Source of the DNA: a bacterium
GTDB lineage: Bacteria; Acidobacteriota; Thermoanaerobaculia; Multivoradales; J023
Assembly: GCA_024226315.1 (NCBI GenBank)
Contig: JAAELT010000190.1
Location: 1-63,297 of the forward strand
Length of the DNA: 63,297 bases
Direction: 5' to 3'
Position 1 is the first letter of the stretch. Each line of letters starts with the position of its first letter. Shown piece after piece: positions 63,017-63,297 of the stretch. A program made the translations under genes and the position numbers. The notes below the pieces were generated by a model that did no database searches, was not told the origin of the DNA, and worked only from the letters and a program-made list of their open reading frames with translations.

Positions 63017-63297
63017 ATGATTCACCCCATATACCGCATCACTTCAGTCGAAGTCCTGAGGGACTATACGCTCAGAGTCGGCTTCGACGATGGGACGGAG
63101 CAGGAGATCGACCTCGAGGCGATTCTCGAGGGGGAGGTCTACGGGCCGCTGCGGGATCAAACGTTGTTTGGGCAAGTTCGCATCGACCCCGAAGTACACA
63201 CGGTCGTGTGGCCGAATGGAGCGGACTTCGATCCGGCTACGCTGCATGACTGGGCCCAGCATGAATCAGCCATGAAGTCGCTTGCGCGACGCTGGGC
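63017..63297 (+). CDS. DUF2442 protein (3' end cut by window edge)
   Basis: A small protein read from MIHPIYRITSVEVLRDYTLR, open at the right edge (about 93 codons visible). It matches the DUF2442 pattern: a beta-rich N-terminus with LRVGFDDGTEQEIDLE, YGPLRDQTLFGQVRIDPEVH and the hallmark VVWPNGADFDPATLHDW. Such proteins are often paired with DUF4160 and are associated with toxin-antitoxin-like loci; no DUF4160 gene lies upstream here, and anything downstream is outside the window. Confidence 0.8.
   Translation, partial: MIHPIYRITSVEVLRDYTLRVGFDDGTEQEIDLEAILEGEVYGPLRDQTLFGQVRIDPEVHTVVWPNGADFDPATLHDWAQHESAMKSLARRW

Overview
The window is a GC-rich bacterial chromosome segment spanning the replication-origin neighbourhood and an adjacent accessory region. 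Several features point to Acidobacteriota, perhaps a Thermoanaerobaculia-like lineage: VWFA-related proteins of the type described from Acidobacteria, a TonB receptor with an N-terminal carboxypeptidase-regulatory-like domain, many CRTAC1/ASPIC (FG-GAP) proteins, and SufU/SufT-type iron-sulfur assembly. That assignment is inference from gene content; there is no rRNA in the window.

Layout. 1-5.1 kb: SUF operon (sufB 3' end, sufC, sufD, sufS, sufU, a SufT-like gene) converging on cutA. 5.2-9.1 kb: a pseudopilin-like gene, signal peptidase I, a small membrane protein and a membrane protein with a degenerate alkaline-phosphatase-superfamily domain. 9.1-15.3 kb (minus strand): the origin-linked series rpmH, rnpA, yidD, yidC, jag, rsmG, parA, parB, bactofilin, with a near-perfect parS overlapping the rsmG start. 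15.5-16.5 kb: two tRNA-Ser genes, tadA and the SRP RNA. 16.6-20.9 kb: dnaX, ebfC, recR, a P-loop ATPase and a double cyclic-nucleotide-binding protein. 20.9-31.4 kb: mutY, dnaA, dnaN, recF, gyrB, gyrA, with DnaA-box clusters on both sides of dnaA (probable oriC). 31.4-35.2 kb: transaldolase, CPBP protease, M20 peptidase, sugar nucleotidyltransferase.

35.4-61.2 kb is an accessory block of exported proteins: TPR proteins, a secreted kinase-like protein, three VWA-type proteins, a TonB-dependent receptor, and three FG-GAP/CRTAC1 proteins. Two paralogous CRTAC-TPR modules face each other (52.7-57.5 kb plus, 57.5-61.2 kb minus). The third CRTAC gene (45.1-48.8 kb) is a very long FG-GAP + ASPIC + thioredoxin + TPR reading frame interrupted by one in-frame TGA. 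Exactly 11 nt after that TGA is a 17-nt perfect stem-loop with a GGTCG loop, reminiscent of a bacterial SECIS element. This is the most interesting signal in the window; selenocysteine recoding, a recent nonsense mutation and a sequencing error all remain possible.

61.2-62.4 kb is non-coding and repeat-rich (GGGTCA-type repeats, a GGTGACGAT cluster, a large inverted repeat). The window ends with a small TPR protein and a DUF2442 gene cut by the edge. Most coding genes are tightly packed with ATGA overlaps. In this GC-rich DNA nearly all other long open frames are shadows of these genes.
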